Shown: positions 23,019-32,500, counted from the first letter of the stretch. The stretch is 64,000 bases of DNA from Furfurilactobacillus milii (GCF_021654115.1 NZ_JAIWJF010000001.1:1-64000), one strand, 5' to 3'. Numbers and translations: made by a program. Notes: generated by a model from the letters alone, not told the origin.

Positions 23019-25143
23019 GAGAACGGCCTCCCTTCCCGATTCGTTGACCGTTCTTGTGGAACATTAGGAACAGCGCATACGCGATGATCACAATCATCAA
23101 GAATGCCAAACCAAGGTAAATAGCAAGTGCCGAGTTTTTGTGAATCGTTTGCGTAACAGTCGGTTTAACTTCAGCATTCTTTTGCTTCTTAAACCGGTAA
23201 TTATAGTGATTATTATCTCGGTCCACCAAAATGGCATCCCCAGTGTATTGTTGAATATTACGCTGGAAGTTAATCTGCGTCGAGGCCATTGCGACGTCAC
23301 GACTGTGCGCCGCAGTGACGACGAGCACGCCTAAGCGCTTATTCCATGGTGACCGCAAGAGTTGATTAGCACCGACGGTTTGACCATAGGCCGACTCAAT
23401 GCTGAGTTTCTCGTTCGAAAGGAAACCAGTAAACTTTTTATTGTATTGGAAATAAAGTTTGTCGTTCAATGACTTGATAAATGAATTATCTGCTGGCGTT
23501 CCAAACGCAATGACGTGGTGTTCGCGAAGAACATTCTTAGGCGGCGTCTTCGTGTAAAACTGAATTGACCCAGTATTGCTTTGGGCAAAATTGCCAATCA
23601 AATTAAAGATGTTCGTCATGGTAGTAAAATCACTCGCACTCAGTGTCTTTGGCCGCACGATGGCTAAATTGTTGAACGACTGATTTTTGATAAACAGACT
23701 TGGATAGTTGCTAAAGAGAATATCTGTTACCGGTTTGGACTTGATGTAGGCCCGCGAGTCTGGTTCCACGAACGCCCATGGTGTCTGCGCATTATCGCTA
23801 TCACTTTGATCCTTCATTTCGAGATCAAACGCTACCCGAATGACAAAGCTGTTACCCAAAGATTGACCGTTTGGCAAGTTAACAGTGAGCTGATCATTGT
23901 CGGCATTGGCCGCAGTCAATTTCTTACTGCCAATCGGTTTGCCATTCACATAAACGGTAGCCAGTGAGCGCGTGAAATCAAGGTTCTTTGCGTATCGGAA
24001 GTGCACACGGATTTTGCTCCCGTCCGCATTCGTCCGGTCCGTCGGTAAATTAACGAAATAAGTACTTTCCTGATGCTTCGGACCCGTGATTTGATCACCC
24101 GTCGACGTTAATTTACGACTGCCTTGATACTGCAGATCAGACGTAAATGTTTGGGTAGCTGCGGAGATATTTTTAGTATCCGCGCTGGTTTCCTTCATCA
24201 ACTCAGCGTTAGCAATAAACCGCGCCGCCTTTTCCAGATCTTTGCCGGTTGCAGCGGTGACCAAGAGTACATGCTTATTTCCGTCATAAATTGTTTTAAG
24301 CACCGCGTGTTTGGCAACATCCTGACGACTCACGGCCGCCTGATATTTCTTTGGCAGATGTTGATACGTTGCCATGACAATTTGATAGTCAGCTTTTTTA
24401 GCCTTGCTCGTATCAAACGTGGTCACAGGAATCTGGTTATTCTCAGTAGTGATTACCCGTGCGTAACCGGCCAGAGCGTACATGCTGGCAGTCAGCTCGT
24501 CATTAGTTGCCTGCTTTGGCACAGAAATAACCGAGTTATGATTCACGATGGTATCCGGTCCGCTGAAATGATCGTAGAACGATTTAATAGCAGTTTCCGG
24601 ATCCTTCAACACATACCGAAAGTTGACGTTGGCACCACTGTATAACGTGAACCAGTTAGCTGGCGTTTGCGCTACTTCCGCCTTGCTCCCGTCAGAATTC
24701 AAAATCTGGCCACTGATCTTAATATTGTTCGTGCCACTGAGCAAACGAGTCGGAATGTCGACACTCTTCGTTTGCAAGCCAGCCTTATTTTCGGGCCTGA
24801 ACGAATAAAATTTAACGCCATTAATCGAGACGGTGATGTCAGATGTATCGCCATTAGTTAACTGGCTAACCTGATAGTTTAAATTCAGTGTTGCCTGTTT
24901 AACGTCCCAGTAATCCATCTTGATAAAGTACGTATTGGCGGTAATTGAATTGCCGGACAACGTTGTGGTGCTATTTTGAAATGGCTGCGTGTACGTCTGT
25001 TCATCAGCGGCCTTCGCCGGTGTTATTGTGATGACCAAACTAACCGCGAGTGCGAATAACAGCCACAGCACCGACAATCCCTTACCGGTACCGCTTTGTC
25101 TTGTACCATTTCGCTTGTTTATGAAAAACCTGCTCTCTAACAT
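22993..25143 (-). CDS. BcsB-like exopolysaccharide synthase subunit
   Basis: Secreted, C-terminally membrane-anchored protein of 716 residues resembling the BcsB subunit of cellulose synthase. It has a signal peptide (cleaved near PAKAADEQ), alternating carbohydrate-binding-like and flavodoxin-like beta-rich regions, and one C-terminal transmembrane helix (LAIYLGLAFLMIVIIAYALF) followed by a basic tail. In Gram-negatives BcsB guides the polymer from the synthase across the periplasm; here it would act on the outer face of the membrane. It overlaps the GT2 gene by 62 bases. The ATG at 25143 has only GGTGGG near it; a GTG some 25 codons later has a better ribosome site but would remove the basic n-region, so the longer form is kept. 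Confidence 0.83.
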   Translation of the reverse strand: MLESRFFINKRNGTRQSGTGKGLSVLWLLFALAVSLVITITPAKAADEQTYTQPFQNSTTTLSGNSITANTYFIKMDYWDVKQATLNLNYQVSQLTNGDTSDITVSINGVKFYSFRPENKAGLQTKSVDIPTRLLSGTNNIKISGQILNSDGSKAEVAQTPANWFTLYSGANVNFRYVLKDPETAIKSFYDHFSGPDTIVNHNSVISVPKQATNDELTASMYALAGYARVITTENNQIPVTTFDTSKAKKADYQIVMATYQHLPKKYQAAVSRQDVAKHAVLKTIYDGNKHVLLVTAATGKDLEKAARFIANAELMKETSADTKNISAATQTFTSDLQYQGSRKLTSTGDQITGPKHQESTYFVNLPTDRTNADGSKIRVHFRYAKNLDFTRSLATVYVNGKPIGSKKLTAANADNDQLTVNLPNGQSLGNSFVIRVAFDLEMKDQSDSDNAQTPWAFVEPDSRAYIKSKPVTDILFSNYPSLFIKNQSFNNLAIVRPKTLSASDFTTMTNIFNLIGNFAQSNTGSIQFYTKTPPKNVLREHHVIAFGTPADNSFIKSLNDKLYFQYNKKFTGFLSNEKLSIESAYGQTVGANQLLRSPWNKRLGVLVVTAAHSRDVAMASTQINFQRNIQQYTGDAILVDRDNNHYNYRFKKQKNAEVKPTVTQTIHKNSALAIYLGLAFLMIVIIAYALFLMFHKNGQRIGKGGRSHEKQSSDK

Positions 25144-26353
25144 AACCCACCATCCCGTATGCGGCTACTGCAAGCCACATTTGACTATATGTGATGTACA
25201 TCAAGATAATTATGAGAACGTTGCTAAAGTTCATTTCGCCCTTTTCCGTTGTGATTGTGATGTACGTACTGGCAACGAAGAGAACAATTGCCAGCAACCA
25301 TAACGAATTGCTGAACCCCTGTAAGTTTGAATGAACTTTACCCGCAACCGAGAGGACAAATACGGTGTCGGATAAGACTAACGACGTCATCAGGAGAAAA
25401 TAAATGGACAAAAAGTACAACAGATCGAAACGAATTGGCCGGCCACGTTTGGTAAATAGCAAATGCGTGTTTTTTAGGATGACGTAGATATTTCCCTTAA
25501 CCCAGCGCGTTCGTTGATGGAACCACACGGATAACGTTTGTGGCTCTTGCTCCCAAGTAACTGCTTTAGGCTGAAACTTAATGTGAAAGCCCTTCATGTA
25601 GATCCGAAAACTGATTTCCGTATCTTCAGCGAGTGCTTTCACATCCCAACCACCGACTTCTTCCAACAGTGATCGACGAATGACGTAATTTGTGCCCGGA
25701 ATCGTACATAAATGAAATAACTGTTGTCGCCCGGCCTGCGCCATCCATTGAAAGGACAGCGTCTCGATGTTAATGAAGCGTGTGAGTAACGTTGCATTAC
25801 GATTTCGCGTCCGAAACTTGCCAATCACTGCCCCCAACGTATCATCAGCCATTAACTCGGCAACTAGAATTCGAAGCGCACCACTTTCTGGCGTGTTATC
25901 CGCATCATAAATGGAAATGACATCGCCTTTGGCAGCGGCAAGACCAATATTCAGGGCGTTTGACTTCCCTTTACCACCATTTGTCTTGTCTGTATTGATC
26001 ACGTGAACCTGGCGATGAGGGTAACGCTTTTGTAAACGACCCAGCAATTCTGCCGAATCATCATCCGAATTGTCGTTAATAATGATGATTTCGTAGCGAT
26101 CGTGTGGATAATCGAAGTTCAATAACGACTCAACCGTCTTGACGATAACGATCCCCTCGTTGTGGGCAGGAACCATCACCGACACAAACGGCACTTTTTT
26201 CGGCAGTTCACGCGCGGGCGTTTTTACCTGGCGTAGATAATTGACATATCCTGCAATGACCAAAATGATATTCACGATTAAAATGGTCCAAATTGCCAAG
26301 ATCGCAATAAAGAGAAAAATGTCGAGAATGTTAATGATGGTCCCTCCTTTCAA
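25082..26353 (-). CDS. processive glycosyltransferase family 2 (EPS synthase)
   Basis: Inner-membrane synthase of about 420 residues in the BcsA/PgaC/hyaluronan synthase class, which polymerises sugar nucleotides and extrudes the chain. Motifs are VMVPAHNEG, IINDNSDD, IYDADN (the two substrate-binding aspartates), LAEDTE (catalytic base) and QRTRW (acceptor site), with one N-terminal and three or four C-terminal transmembrane helices. There is no PilZ domain, so c-di-GMP must be sensed by another subunit. The product (cellulose, PNAG or mixed) cannot be told. The frame opens with TTG immediately before AAAGGAGGG, and no ATG or GTG lies at usable distance; ATT at 26335 is 7 bases after AGGAGG, so a non-standard start is likely. 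Confidence 0.9.
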   Translation of the reverse strand: MKGGTIINILDIFLFIAILAIWTILIVNIILVIAGYVNYLRQVKTPARELPKKVPFVSVMVPAHNEGIVIVKTVESLLNFDYPHDRYEIIIINDNSDDDSAELLGRLQKRYPHRQVHVINTDKTNGGKGKSNALNIGLAAAKGDVISIYDADNTPESGALRILVAELMADDTLGAVIGKFRTRNRNATLLTRFINIETLSFQWMAQAGRQQLFHLCTIPGTNYVIRRSLLEEVGGWDVKALAEDTEISFRIYMKGFHIKFQPKAVTWEQEPQTLSVWFHQRTRWVKGNIYVILKNTHLLFTKRGRPIRFDLLYFLSIYFLLMTSLVLSDTVFVLSVAGKVHSNLQGFSNSLWLLAIVLFVASTYITITTEKGEMNFSNVLIIILMYITYSQMWLAVAAYGMVGYVREQVFHKQAKWYKTKRYR

Positions 26354-26383
26354 GATGCCAAACTGACTGCGCGAAGTTTGCCA

Positions 26384-27973
26384 CTACTTCTTTTTAAACA
26401 TGCGCCAGTAAACTTGACGACCAACAATATAAAATGCGAGTAAGACGATTAACGACACAATCATGAAGAAGAACAGGAAGACACCATCTACGCTAAAGAA
26501 TGTGTTTAGCGCCCCTGTCGGCGTAACTGGTGTTGGCTTAGTCTGCTTTGGCGGATTGTACGTTGGTACCACCGTTAACTGCCCGTTTAAGTAATAATTG
26601 CCATTACGATAGTGTGCCCGCTGGTTGGCGACCGTCGTGGTGCCACTAAACTTGCCAGCGCTTGGATCCAACCAACTAACCTTAGCAGCACTCACGCGTT
26701 TGACTAGCCCCGTCAAGTCCTTTTGACTGTCGGGCATTGTCATGGTAATTGCTGTTGGCGATGAAAATGAGAGGTTTGTTTGAGCCAAATTGGTACCGTT
26801 GTGGACAGTCTCTAATGACTGTTCTTTGAGTCCATAAAATGTCCGTTTGTATACACCGGCAGTGTTATCTGCGTCGGCATTTTTAGTTTCAGAAGGGTTG
26901 CCCGTTAAAATGACATTATTGCTATATGACAACGCTGCTGGCCGATAAACCAAGTCTTGATTCCAGTAATTAGGAACGCTCATCCCAACCGGAAACACCT
27001 GCCGGGCAATAAACCGCCGGATCTGCGTTTGCATCAACTGTGTCAGTTCCGACTGAGTACTGGCCTTGGGATAATATACAACGGGCGTTCGCAGAAAGAT
27101 GACGCCGCCATGGTTTTCAACCCACTGCAGCTCACTCGTAAACCGTTTGTATGCCGGCAAATCGGTATTAACGGAAATACTGGTTGTACTGATGGCAAAC
27201 GGAATCCCGTTATTCTCTAAATCCGTAGCCAACTTATGCAACAAGTCCATGTTCGTAAATGGCGTCACGTCTGTAATCGTCAGTAATGGCGCATAAGTTG
27301 ACGTGTGACCAAAGAAACGGGCAATTAACCGACTGGCAACAACGAAACTCAGGCCATTTGGTGTCAGATAAGGTAGGTACGCGCTGTTTCCATTGATGAC
27401 GCCGTATGGTACTTTTTGGGCATTTTGACTTTGCGGCACTAAGGTCCCAAACGTCGTCACTGTCGCTGGTGTCTGTGCCGTCACGGCCAAAGACTCACTG
27501 AAAGATAATAATTGCCGCGCTGATGATGTGTGGTCGCTTAACCAATATTGCTGATGATAGCGTGGACGCAACTTCAAACCGAGCGATTGTTGCTCATCTG
27601 TAGCCATTGACGGTCCAATGTGGAGTTTTAAACCCGTAAACGCCGCCCGATCATGAGCAAAGTGACTCATTGTCAACTTAGCCTGTGACCAATTCACCAT
27701 CGTGATAACCGCTTTAAAATGCAGTCGTTTGATATCACCAGCATGATACTGATCGATGCGAATCGTATGAACTTCTAGGTTCAACGACGTCAGCAATCGC
27801 TGCACCGCATCAATTTTTGTTTGGTCACTCTTGGCGCGATTTTCGCTATCGTAAGCGAGTAATACACGGGGCGCATGGCTGACTTGGCTGGCAGAAACTG
27901 TCACCGGTACTGACGATAGCAGTCCCAAAAATGTCAGGGTTAGTAGCAAAATGGCACCAAAACGTTTCTTCAT
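26384..27973 (-). CDS. DUF2334-like (polysaccharide-deacetylase-fold) membrane-anchored protein
   Basis: A 529-residue protein with a signal peptide (about 1-28), a large extracellular part and a C-terminal transmembrane helix with basic end. The segment LLTITDVTPFTNMDLLHKLA resembles the first metal-binding motif of DUF2334, a family with the polysaccharide deacetylase fold. The later motif usually carrying two histidines reads GGVIFLRTPVV, so a canonical metal site looks incomplete and a binding or structural role is as likely as deacetylation. It overlaps the preceding reading frame by 4 bases (ATGA type) and belongs to the EPS operon. Confidence 0.7.
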   Translation of the reverse strand: MKKRFGAILLLTLTFLGLLSSVPVTVSASQVSHAPRVLLAYDSENRAKSDQTKIDAVQRLLTSLNLEVHTIRIDQYHAGDIKRLHFKAVITMVNWSQAKLTMSHFAHDRAAFTGLKLHIGPSMATDEQQSLGLKLRPRYHQQYWLSDHTSSARQLLSFSESLAVTAQTPATVTTFGTLVPQSQNAQKVPYGVINGNSAYLPYLTPNGLSFVVASRLIARFFGHTSTYAPLLTITDVTPFTNMDLLHKLATDLENNGIPFAISTTSISVNTDLPAYKRFTSELQWVENHGGVIFLRTPVVYYPKASTQSELTQLMQTQIRRFIARQVFPVGMSVPNYWNQDLVYRPAALSYSNNVILTGNPSETKNADADNTAGVYKRTFYGLKEQSLETVHNGTNLAQTNLSFSSPTAITMTMPDSQKDLTGLVKRVSAAKVSWLDPSAGKFSGTTTVANQRAHYRNGNYYLNGQLTVVPTYNPPKQTKPTPVTPTGALNTFFSVDGVFLFFFMIVSLIVLLAFYIVGRQVYWRMFKKK

Positions 27974-28290
27974 CGCTGCCCACCCCGCATTTCAAATACA
28001 TGCCAGAGGCGGTGATTCAACAAATCAGAGACGAGCAATGCTAGCGACAAATCCGTGCACAACGGCACCATAAACAGATGCTTCGCCAAATCCGCGTCTC
28101 CGTCACCAATCACAGATGCGATAAAGGTCATGAAAATAATGGCCATGTTCGCAATGATGAGTGCCAGTCGAACAACCATTTCCGGATCACCATCACGAAT
28201 ACCGTGATAGGCGCCAAACGCGTACACGCCGATAAAAGCGAAGGCAATTAACACATAAAAAGCGAACGTTCGTGGGAAAAATGCACCCAT
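27970..28290 (-). CDS. C-terminal fragment of the broken WsfD-like membrane transferase
   Basis: An open frame of 106 residues with three transmembrane helices, beginning MGAFFPRTFAFYV and containing GDGDADLAKHLF. It is in the same frame as the 370-residue gene upstream. The codons between them read through as TKAAGQPKYAQTHYFTGFSTI with only the single TAA at 28354-28356 in the way, so this is almost certainly the end of one original protein of about 498 residues. Whether it is translated on its own is unclear; no strong ribosome site precedes its ATG. Confidence 0.75.
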   Translation of the reverse strand: MGAFFPRTFAFYVLIAFAFIGVYAFGAYHGIRDGDPEMVVRLALIIANMAIIFMTFIASVIGDGDADLAKHLFMVPLCTDLSLALLVSDLLNHRLWHVFEMRGGQR

Positions 28291-28353
28291 GATGGTGGAA
28301 AATCCCGTAAAATAATGTGTTTGCGCATATTTTGGCTGACCGGCCGCCTTGGT

Positions 28354-29466
28354 TTAATCACTAACTGCCTTAACCTGCGTCAACTGGCCATCCTTAGCAG
28401 CCAAATTCAGCAATGCACCAAATTCTGACGGATGGGTCAGTTCATACTTCAAAATCCACATGAAGCTGAACTTATCCGTAAAGTGCTTTTGCATGTACTT
28501 GCCATTAACGTCAATCGGCGAATAACGATCAAAGTACGTTTGCCCTCGGGTCAACGCAAACTGACTGTCAATGCCACCCTGCATCAGTGCTTTTTCAGGA
28601 TCCTTGGCCTTTAACAACACACCACGAGTCATCGATTGATATTCGTTAATGTTATTAAACGTCTTTGTGATCAGTGCATAGGTTGCTACCCCAGACGCTA
28701 AAATCAGCACAGTGCCTAAAATGACGTACAATTTCTCGGCACGTTTATGAAACACAAACAACAAACTTAGCATCGTCAGTGCAAAGCCTAGTGCCAGCGG
28801 TGCATTTTGCTGTTTGTTTGTAATCAGGACCACCGTGCTGATAAAAAAGAGCAAGACCATCGGCCAGCGTCGTTTGAAACGGTGACGTGCCAATAACAGA
28901 ATCGAAGAAAACGAATAGAGCATGGCAACAAACATTCCTGGTTCTGCGAAGAAAGAATTAAAGTACAGTGTGTACGACGAATCGGCAAAAACAAACACGA
29001 CCATTAACGCAATAATGTAGTTCCGCCACCGTTTCGAAGGAAATGTTAACGCCTCGGTCAAAAGGTAGATGCCGCCTAGAAACAGCACGTAATAAATCAG
29101 TCCCATAAACCGAATGTCAAACACTTTGGTACTATAGGCCAACATGTTTAAGCCAATCGCCGCCTTGATAAATAACGGCTGTGACGAAAATAGCGCCGCT
29201 GATGATTCGTTAAAATATTGCATAATGCCATATTTTTGAACCATGTATGTAAAAAAGTAATATGGTTTACCAGTTAATCGATAGAGACCGTTGACGTAGA
29301 TGGCACGATCAAAATCGCCATTGTTAGCGTAGCCGTTAACCGGTGGAATGAATAACAGGTACGCCACGATCAGCGCTGACAAGATTACCGCCAACGCCGC
29401 TGGTGAAACATGCGACCGAAACCACAACAAGCTCCGTGTCAGGCCATGCCGCAAATGCGCGCCCAT
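28354..29466 (-). CDS. WsfD-like membrane glycan transferase, N-terminal part, interrupted by in-frame stop
   Basis: A 370-residue multi-helix membrane protein resembling GT-C-type hexose transferases of the WsfD family. Helix one is followed by an extracytoplasmic acidic motif, NGDFDR, at about residue 50, and about nine more helices follow. The product ends at KAVSD followed by TAA, while the same frame continues at once into 126 more residues. A change of one base (for example TAT or TAC to TAA) would explain it. AAAGGAG lies 7 bases before the ATG. In the operon it stands between the GH8 gene and the DUF2334 gene. If the stop is real, the polymer locus may be impaired or modified. Confidence 0.78.
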   Translation of the reverse strand: MGAHLRHGLTRSLLWFRSHVSPAALAVILSALIVAYLLFIPPVNGYANNGDFDRAIYVNGLYRLTGKPYYFFTYMVQKYGIMQYFNESSAALFSSQPLFIKAAIGLNMLAYSTKVFDIRFMGLIYYVLFLGGIYLLTEALTFPSKRWRNYIIALMVVFVFADSSYTLYFNSFFAEPGMFVAMLYSFSSILLLARHRFKRRWPMVLLFFISTVVLITNKQQNAPLALGFALTMLSLLFVFHKRAEKLYVILGTVLILASGVATYALITKTFNNINEYQSMTRGVLLKAKDPEKALMQGGIDSQFALTRGQTYFDRYSPIDVNGKYMQKHFTDKFSFMWILKYELTHPSEFGALLNLAAKDGQLTQVKAVSD

Positions 29467-29498
29467 TCAATCACTCCTTTCTCTCAACCACCACATTA

Positions 29499-30590
29499 CT
29501 AGTGGGTGACACCATCCATCGCCACCAGTGCCGTTAAATTATTAAATGAATATGCCGTATTGGTACTTTCATCCCCGAATCCACCAGCCAGTGGTGATGC
29601 AGCATTTTTGACCTGCATCGCCAACAATTGTTGCTGACCGGCGGCTTGAAGTGCCTTTTGACCGCTTGCGTTACCAATCATCATGACTAATGCGTAATTG
29701 GCAGCAGACTGATCAGTTGTTAACGCGTGACCATGCTGGTCATACTGGTTAACCAGCGTCTTATGCTTTGTTTGCTGTAACAGCCACCGTTCACTAGATG
29801 GTTTCAAACGACCAATTTGAGCGACGTGCAGTAACGTCACTAAGCCTTCTGTGGTGTTAATATTACCAGTCGTATATTTGCGTGTGTGATAATTGTACCT
29901 TCGTGCGTAAAATGGCATCTTGCGGCTAATAAAACCGCCTTGAACCAAACGCAACTGCTTTTGATAGGTTTTAGTGTTGCCTTCTAACTGACGCAACGTC
30001 AAAAAATCAAAGTATGACAGCGTACCGGTTTGGGGGCGCTTTTTAGACTGCGGATCGTAAAAGTCTGCAACATGTCCTTGTTTCAAGGCCTGTTTTTGCT
30101 GATGATGCCACAGTGACTTAATTTCACGCTGATAATGCTTCGTTTTAAAGGTTTTATCATACTGGATCAAGGCACCGATAATTCGCAGATCATCAAGCGT
30201 TGCGTTCACATTTGAGCGTTTTTTTGTCCGTGGATTATACCGATAGCTAAACTGGTTATGCGCGTAAAAGGTCGTTTTCGTTTGCTGATAAAACTTAGTA
30301 AATGCTTCTCGCTGATTCGTGAGCGCAAGGTGTTGCAGATACAAGCCGGCAGATTCACTCAATAGTTCATTGCCACTAGCAGTGTCGCCACCTGCACTAA
30401 CCTGATCATTCACATTGGTTTTAACACCCTGCTTGGTAACCAGCTTGATTGTCACAAACTTGGTCAGTGCTTGATGGGCAGATTCCAGCGATTGTGCATC
30501 GGTATCCGCTTGCACGTTTAGCAGTGGGCCACTAACCATCAGTAAAACAAATAAACTAACAAGGATTAGATACCGTCGCCATTGAGTCAT
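29499..30590 (-). CDS. secreted GH8-like glycoside hydrolase (PssZ/BcsZ type)
   Basis: A 363-residue secreted or membrane-tethered protein (signal segment about 1-28). The (alpha/alpha)6 barrel of glycoside hydrolase family 8 is suggested by LLSESAGLYLQHLAL, where the family has its catalytic glutamate (TSEGxGYG), and by NATLDDLRIIGAL, where it has the second acidic residue. Enzymes of this family in EPS operons trim or release the polymer, as BcsZ does for cellulose and PssZ for Listeria EPS. Its ATG overlaps the nox stop codon as ATGA, so its translation is coupled to NADH oxidase. Confidence 0.8.
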   Translation of the reverse strand: MTQWRRYLILVSLFVLLMVSGPLLNVQADTDAQSLESAHQALTKFVTIKLVTKQGVKTNVNDQVSAGGDTASGNELLSESAGLYLQHLALTNQREAFTKFYQQTKTTFYAHNQFSYRYNPRTKKRSNVNATLDDLRIIGALIQYDKTFKTKHYQREIKSLWHHQQKQALKQGHVADFYDPQSKKRPQTGTLSYFDFLTLRQLEGNTKTYQKQLRLVQGGFISRKMPFYARRYNYHTRKYTTGNINTTEGLVTLLHVAQIGRLKPSSERWLLQQTKHKTLVNQYDQHGHALTTDQSAANYALVMMIGNASGQKALQAAGQQQLLAMQVKNAASPLAGGFGDESTNTAYSFNNLTALVAMDGVTH

Positions 30591-31981
30591 ATTTCTGATG
30601 CCGCCTGATCACTATTCTTTGGTTCTTTCCGGCCACGTTGTTGTTCCTGCGCCACGGCAATTTGAGCCACTTGATTCAAATAATTGAACGGTTCATCGTA
30701 ATTTGGCTGAAATAACATGTCAACAAATGCTAAATCATCAATCGTATTCTTATTCTGAATGCAAACAGACAACGTGTTCGCGGACTGAGCAACTTCATGT
30801 TCGCACAACAACTGACCACCCAGAATTCGCCGTGAATCCCGATCATAAACTAACGCAATGGTCAGTTTGGCCGTTGATGGCATGTAAGCGGGACGGTAGT
30901 TGCCTTCATACGTTGCTGTTGCTGCGTCAATTCCCTGCTTTTGTGCGTGAGCGAGCGTGCTCCCCGTCGTTGCCAAAGTACTGCCAAAGATTTCCATCGC
31001 CGACGTCGACTGGGTGCCCATGTATTTCAAAGTTGGCGTCAGCAAGTTCAGGCCAACCAACGTGCCTTGGCGAACAGCCGTGGACGCCAAGGGTGCATAA
31101 AGATTTTCGTTTGTCGGGTTAAAGTGAACCGCACAGGCATCCCCGGCTGCAAAGATATGGGGATCGGAGCTCTGCATGTAATCGTCAGTTAAGATGGCGC
31201 CATTTGGTAACATGTCAACCTGACCACTCAGCAATCCTGTATTAGGCACAAACCCGGTCGCCACAATTGCTAAATCAGTGGGATAATGACCGCTTTCCGT
31301 TTCCACAAGAATACCGTCACCCGCTGGGTCTGCGCTAAAGCCGGTCACACGTTCATGCAGATGCACGTCGACATCATGGTCAACCAGCCGTTGCGTAATA
31401 TTTTCAGATAACATTTGGTCGACAGAGTGAACCAAAATTTGTTTATGATTCTGAAACAGACTAACCACATGTTCTGTGCTAGCATAGCTTTCCGCCAACT
31501 CCACACCAACGTAACCTGCGCCAACAATGGTAATGTGCTTATTTTCCTCAGCCGTTTTATAAATCTGTTTGGCCTGATCGTAATCTTTACACAACAACAC
31601 GCGGCGTGAGTCAATTCCCTTCAGAGGCGGAACAATCACTGTTGATCCAGTCGTCATCACTAGACGATCATAATGAACCGTTTCAACATCCTTATTGATA
31701 AGATCTTCGACGACCACCGTTTGTCGTTTAGCATCAATCTTTAACACATCATGCTTTACATGAACGTGTGCACCTAGTTTACGCAGAGCCTCAGGGCTTG
31801 AATAAAACATGTCCTCCAACCGTTGCACACGGCCGTCCAAATATAATGAAATCCCACATGACAGGAAAGAAATATTGTCATGCCGTTCATAAACCTCAAC
31901 GTCTAAATCCGGATTAGTCACTAACATCTGACTAATCGCAGCGGTACCTGCATGTGTACAACCAACAACAATAACTTTCAT
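30587..31981 (-). CDS. nox: NADH oxidase (Nox-2 type, FAD-dependent)
   Basis: Flavoprotein of 464 residues in the pyridine nucleotide-disulfide reductase class I fold that oxidises NADH with oxygen, normally to water. The FAD-binding N-terminus is VIVVGCTHAG, the redox cysteine is in FLSCGI (residue about 42, the cysteine sulfenic acid position), the NADH site is ITIVGAGYVGVELAE and the second FAD motif is IFAAGDAC. It ends with a charged tail, EQQRGRKEPKN. It is the first gene of the EPS operon, coupled by ATGA overlap to the GH8 gene, which ties oxygen or NADH metabolism to polymer production. GGGGATG lies 7 bases before the ATG. Confidence 0.93.
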   Translation of the reverse strand: MKVIVVGCTHAGTAAISQMLVTNPDLDVEVYERHDNISFLSCGISLYLDGRVQRLEDMFYSSPEALRKLGAHVHVKHDVLKIDAKRQTVVVEDLINKDVETVHYDRLVMTTGSTVIVPPLKGIDSRRVLLCKDYDQAKQIYKTAEENKHITIVGAGYVGVELAESYASTEHVVSLFQNHKQILVHSVDQMLSENITQRLVDHDVDVHLHERVTGFSADPAGDGILVETESGHYPTDLAIVATGFVPNTGLLSGQVDMLPNGAILTDDYMQSSDPHIFAAGDACAVHFNPTNENLYAPLASTAVRQGTLVGLNLLTPTLKYMGTQSTSAMEIFGSTLATTGSTLAHAQKQGIDAATATYEGNYRPAYMPSTAKLTIALVYDRDSRRILGGQLLCEHEVAQSANTLSVCIQNKNTIDDLAFVDMLFQPNYDEPFNYLNQVAQIAVAQEQQRGRKEPKNSDQAASEI

Positions 31982-32249
31982 GAAAGTTCATCCCCAAATT
32001 TTTAATTAGTAACTTATGACTCTCATAAAGAAAATTACGGTAATACGGCTATCATAATCGGCTTACCTTAAAATTAACTTTATAAAATGTTTTATAGCTC
32101 GTTTTTTAAGTCGCAAAAACATCGACGAGCTTGATTAAATCAACGATTCTTAACGCTTGACCACAGTTAACCAGCAACTGTACCATAGGTCAAGTAGTTC
32201 ACCATAATTAAACTCAAGTTTGTCTTTTCATCATTAACTTGAGCGCTAA
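31982..32249 (-). promoter_or_regulatory. structured untranslated region upstream of nox
   Basis: No gene is seen. On the minus strand there is a hairpin CTCAAGTT/AACTTGAG (32213-32243) followed by a weak T-rich stretch, which may end the upstream RNA. A second hairpin has TTGACC and ACAGTT arms pairing with AACTGT and GGTCAA (32155-32193), and small A/T hairpins follow nearer nox. The sequence TTGACC-N17-TTAACT (32165-32193) could be a promoter for nox itself. Whether nox is read from here or through the RNA upstream cannot be decided by eye. Confidence 0.45.
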
Positions 32250-32495
32250 TATGTAGGTCTTACAGGTCGCCTTCGGTTGTCAACACGGAAACACCGGCGT
32301 GGGAGCGGTTCAAGCCTCCACAACCCAGAGTCTTTCACCTCGTCGCCAAGCCTCAAAACCCGAGTCTTCGCGACCGTCCCCGTGCTGTATATCAGGAAAA
32401 CCACCTGATTACAGCACCCTTCACGCCTTAGTTTCCTTGTTGACGCCCTTCGGCTTACATTACAGACTCAGGCTACACCTACCGCTAGTTAGAAA
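32250..32495 (-). ncRNA. structured RNA A (minus strand), homologous in fold to RNA B
   Basis: On the minus strand a multi-branched fold is visible. The closing stem is GTCAACAAGGAAAC (32431-32444) with GTTTCCGTGTTGAC (32279-32292), one mismatch. Hairpin 1 is GTGCTGTA/TACAGCAC (32382-32417). Linker GGGGACG follows, then hairpin 2 GTCGC/GCGAC (32342-32374), the block GAGGTGAAAGACTC (32328-32341) and hairpin 3 GGAG/CTCC. A GCC-GAAG-GGC hairpin lies 5' of the closing stem and CTGTAAG 3' of it. Order and linkers match RNA B on the other strand. It could be the leader of nox and the EPS operon or a separate RNA. Confidence 0.6.
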
Positions 32496-32500
32496 CGGGT

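Noticed and set aside
32131-32145. FNR-like dyad TTGATTAAATCAA upstream of nox
   Set aside because: The spacing between half sites is three bases rather than four, and no promoter sits at the right distance; it is more likely a small A/T hairpin.
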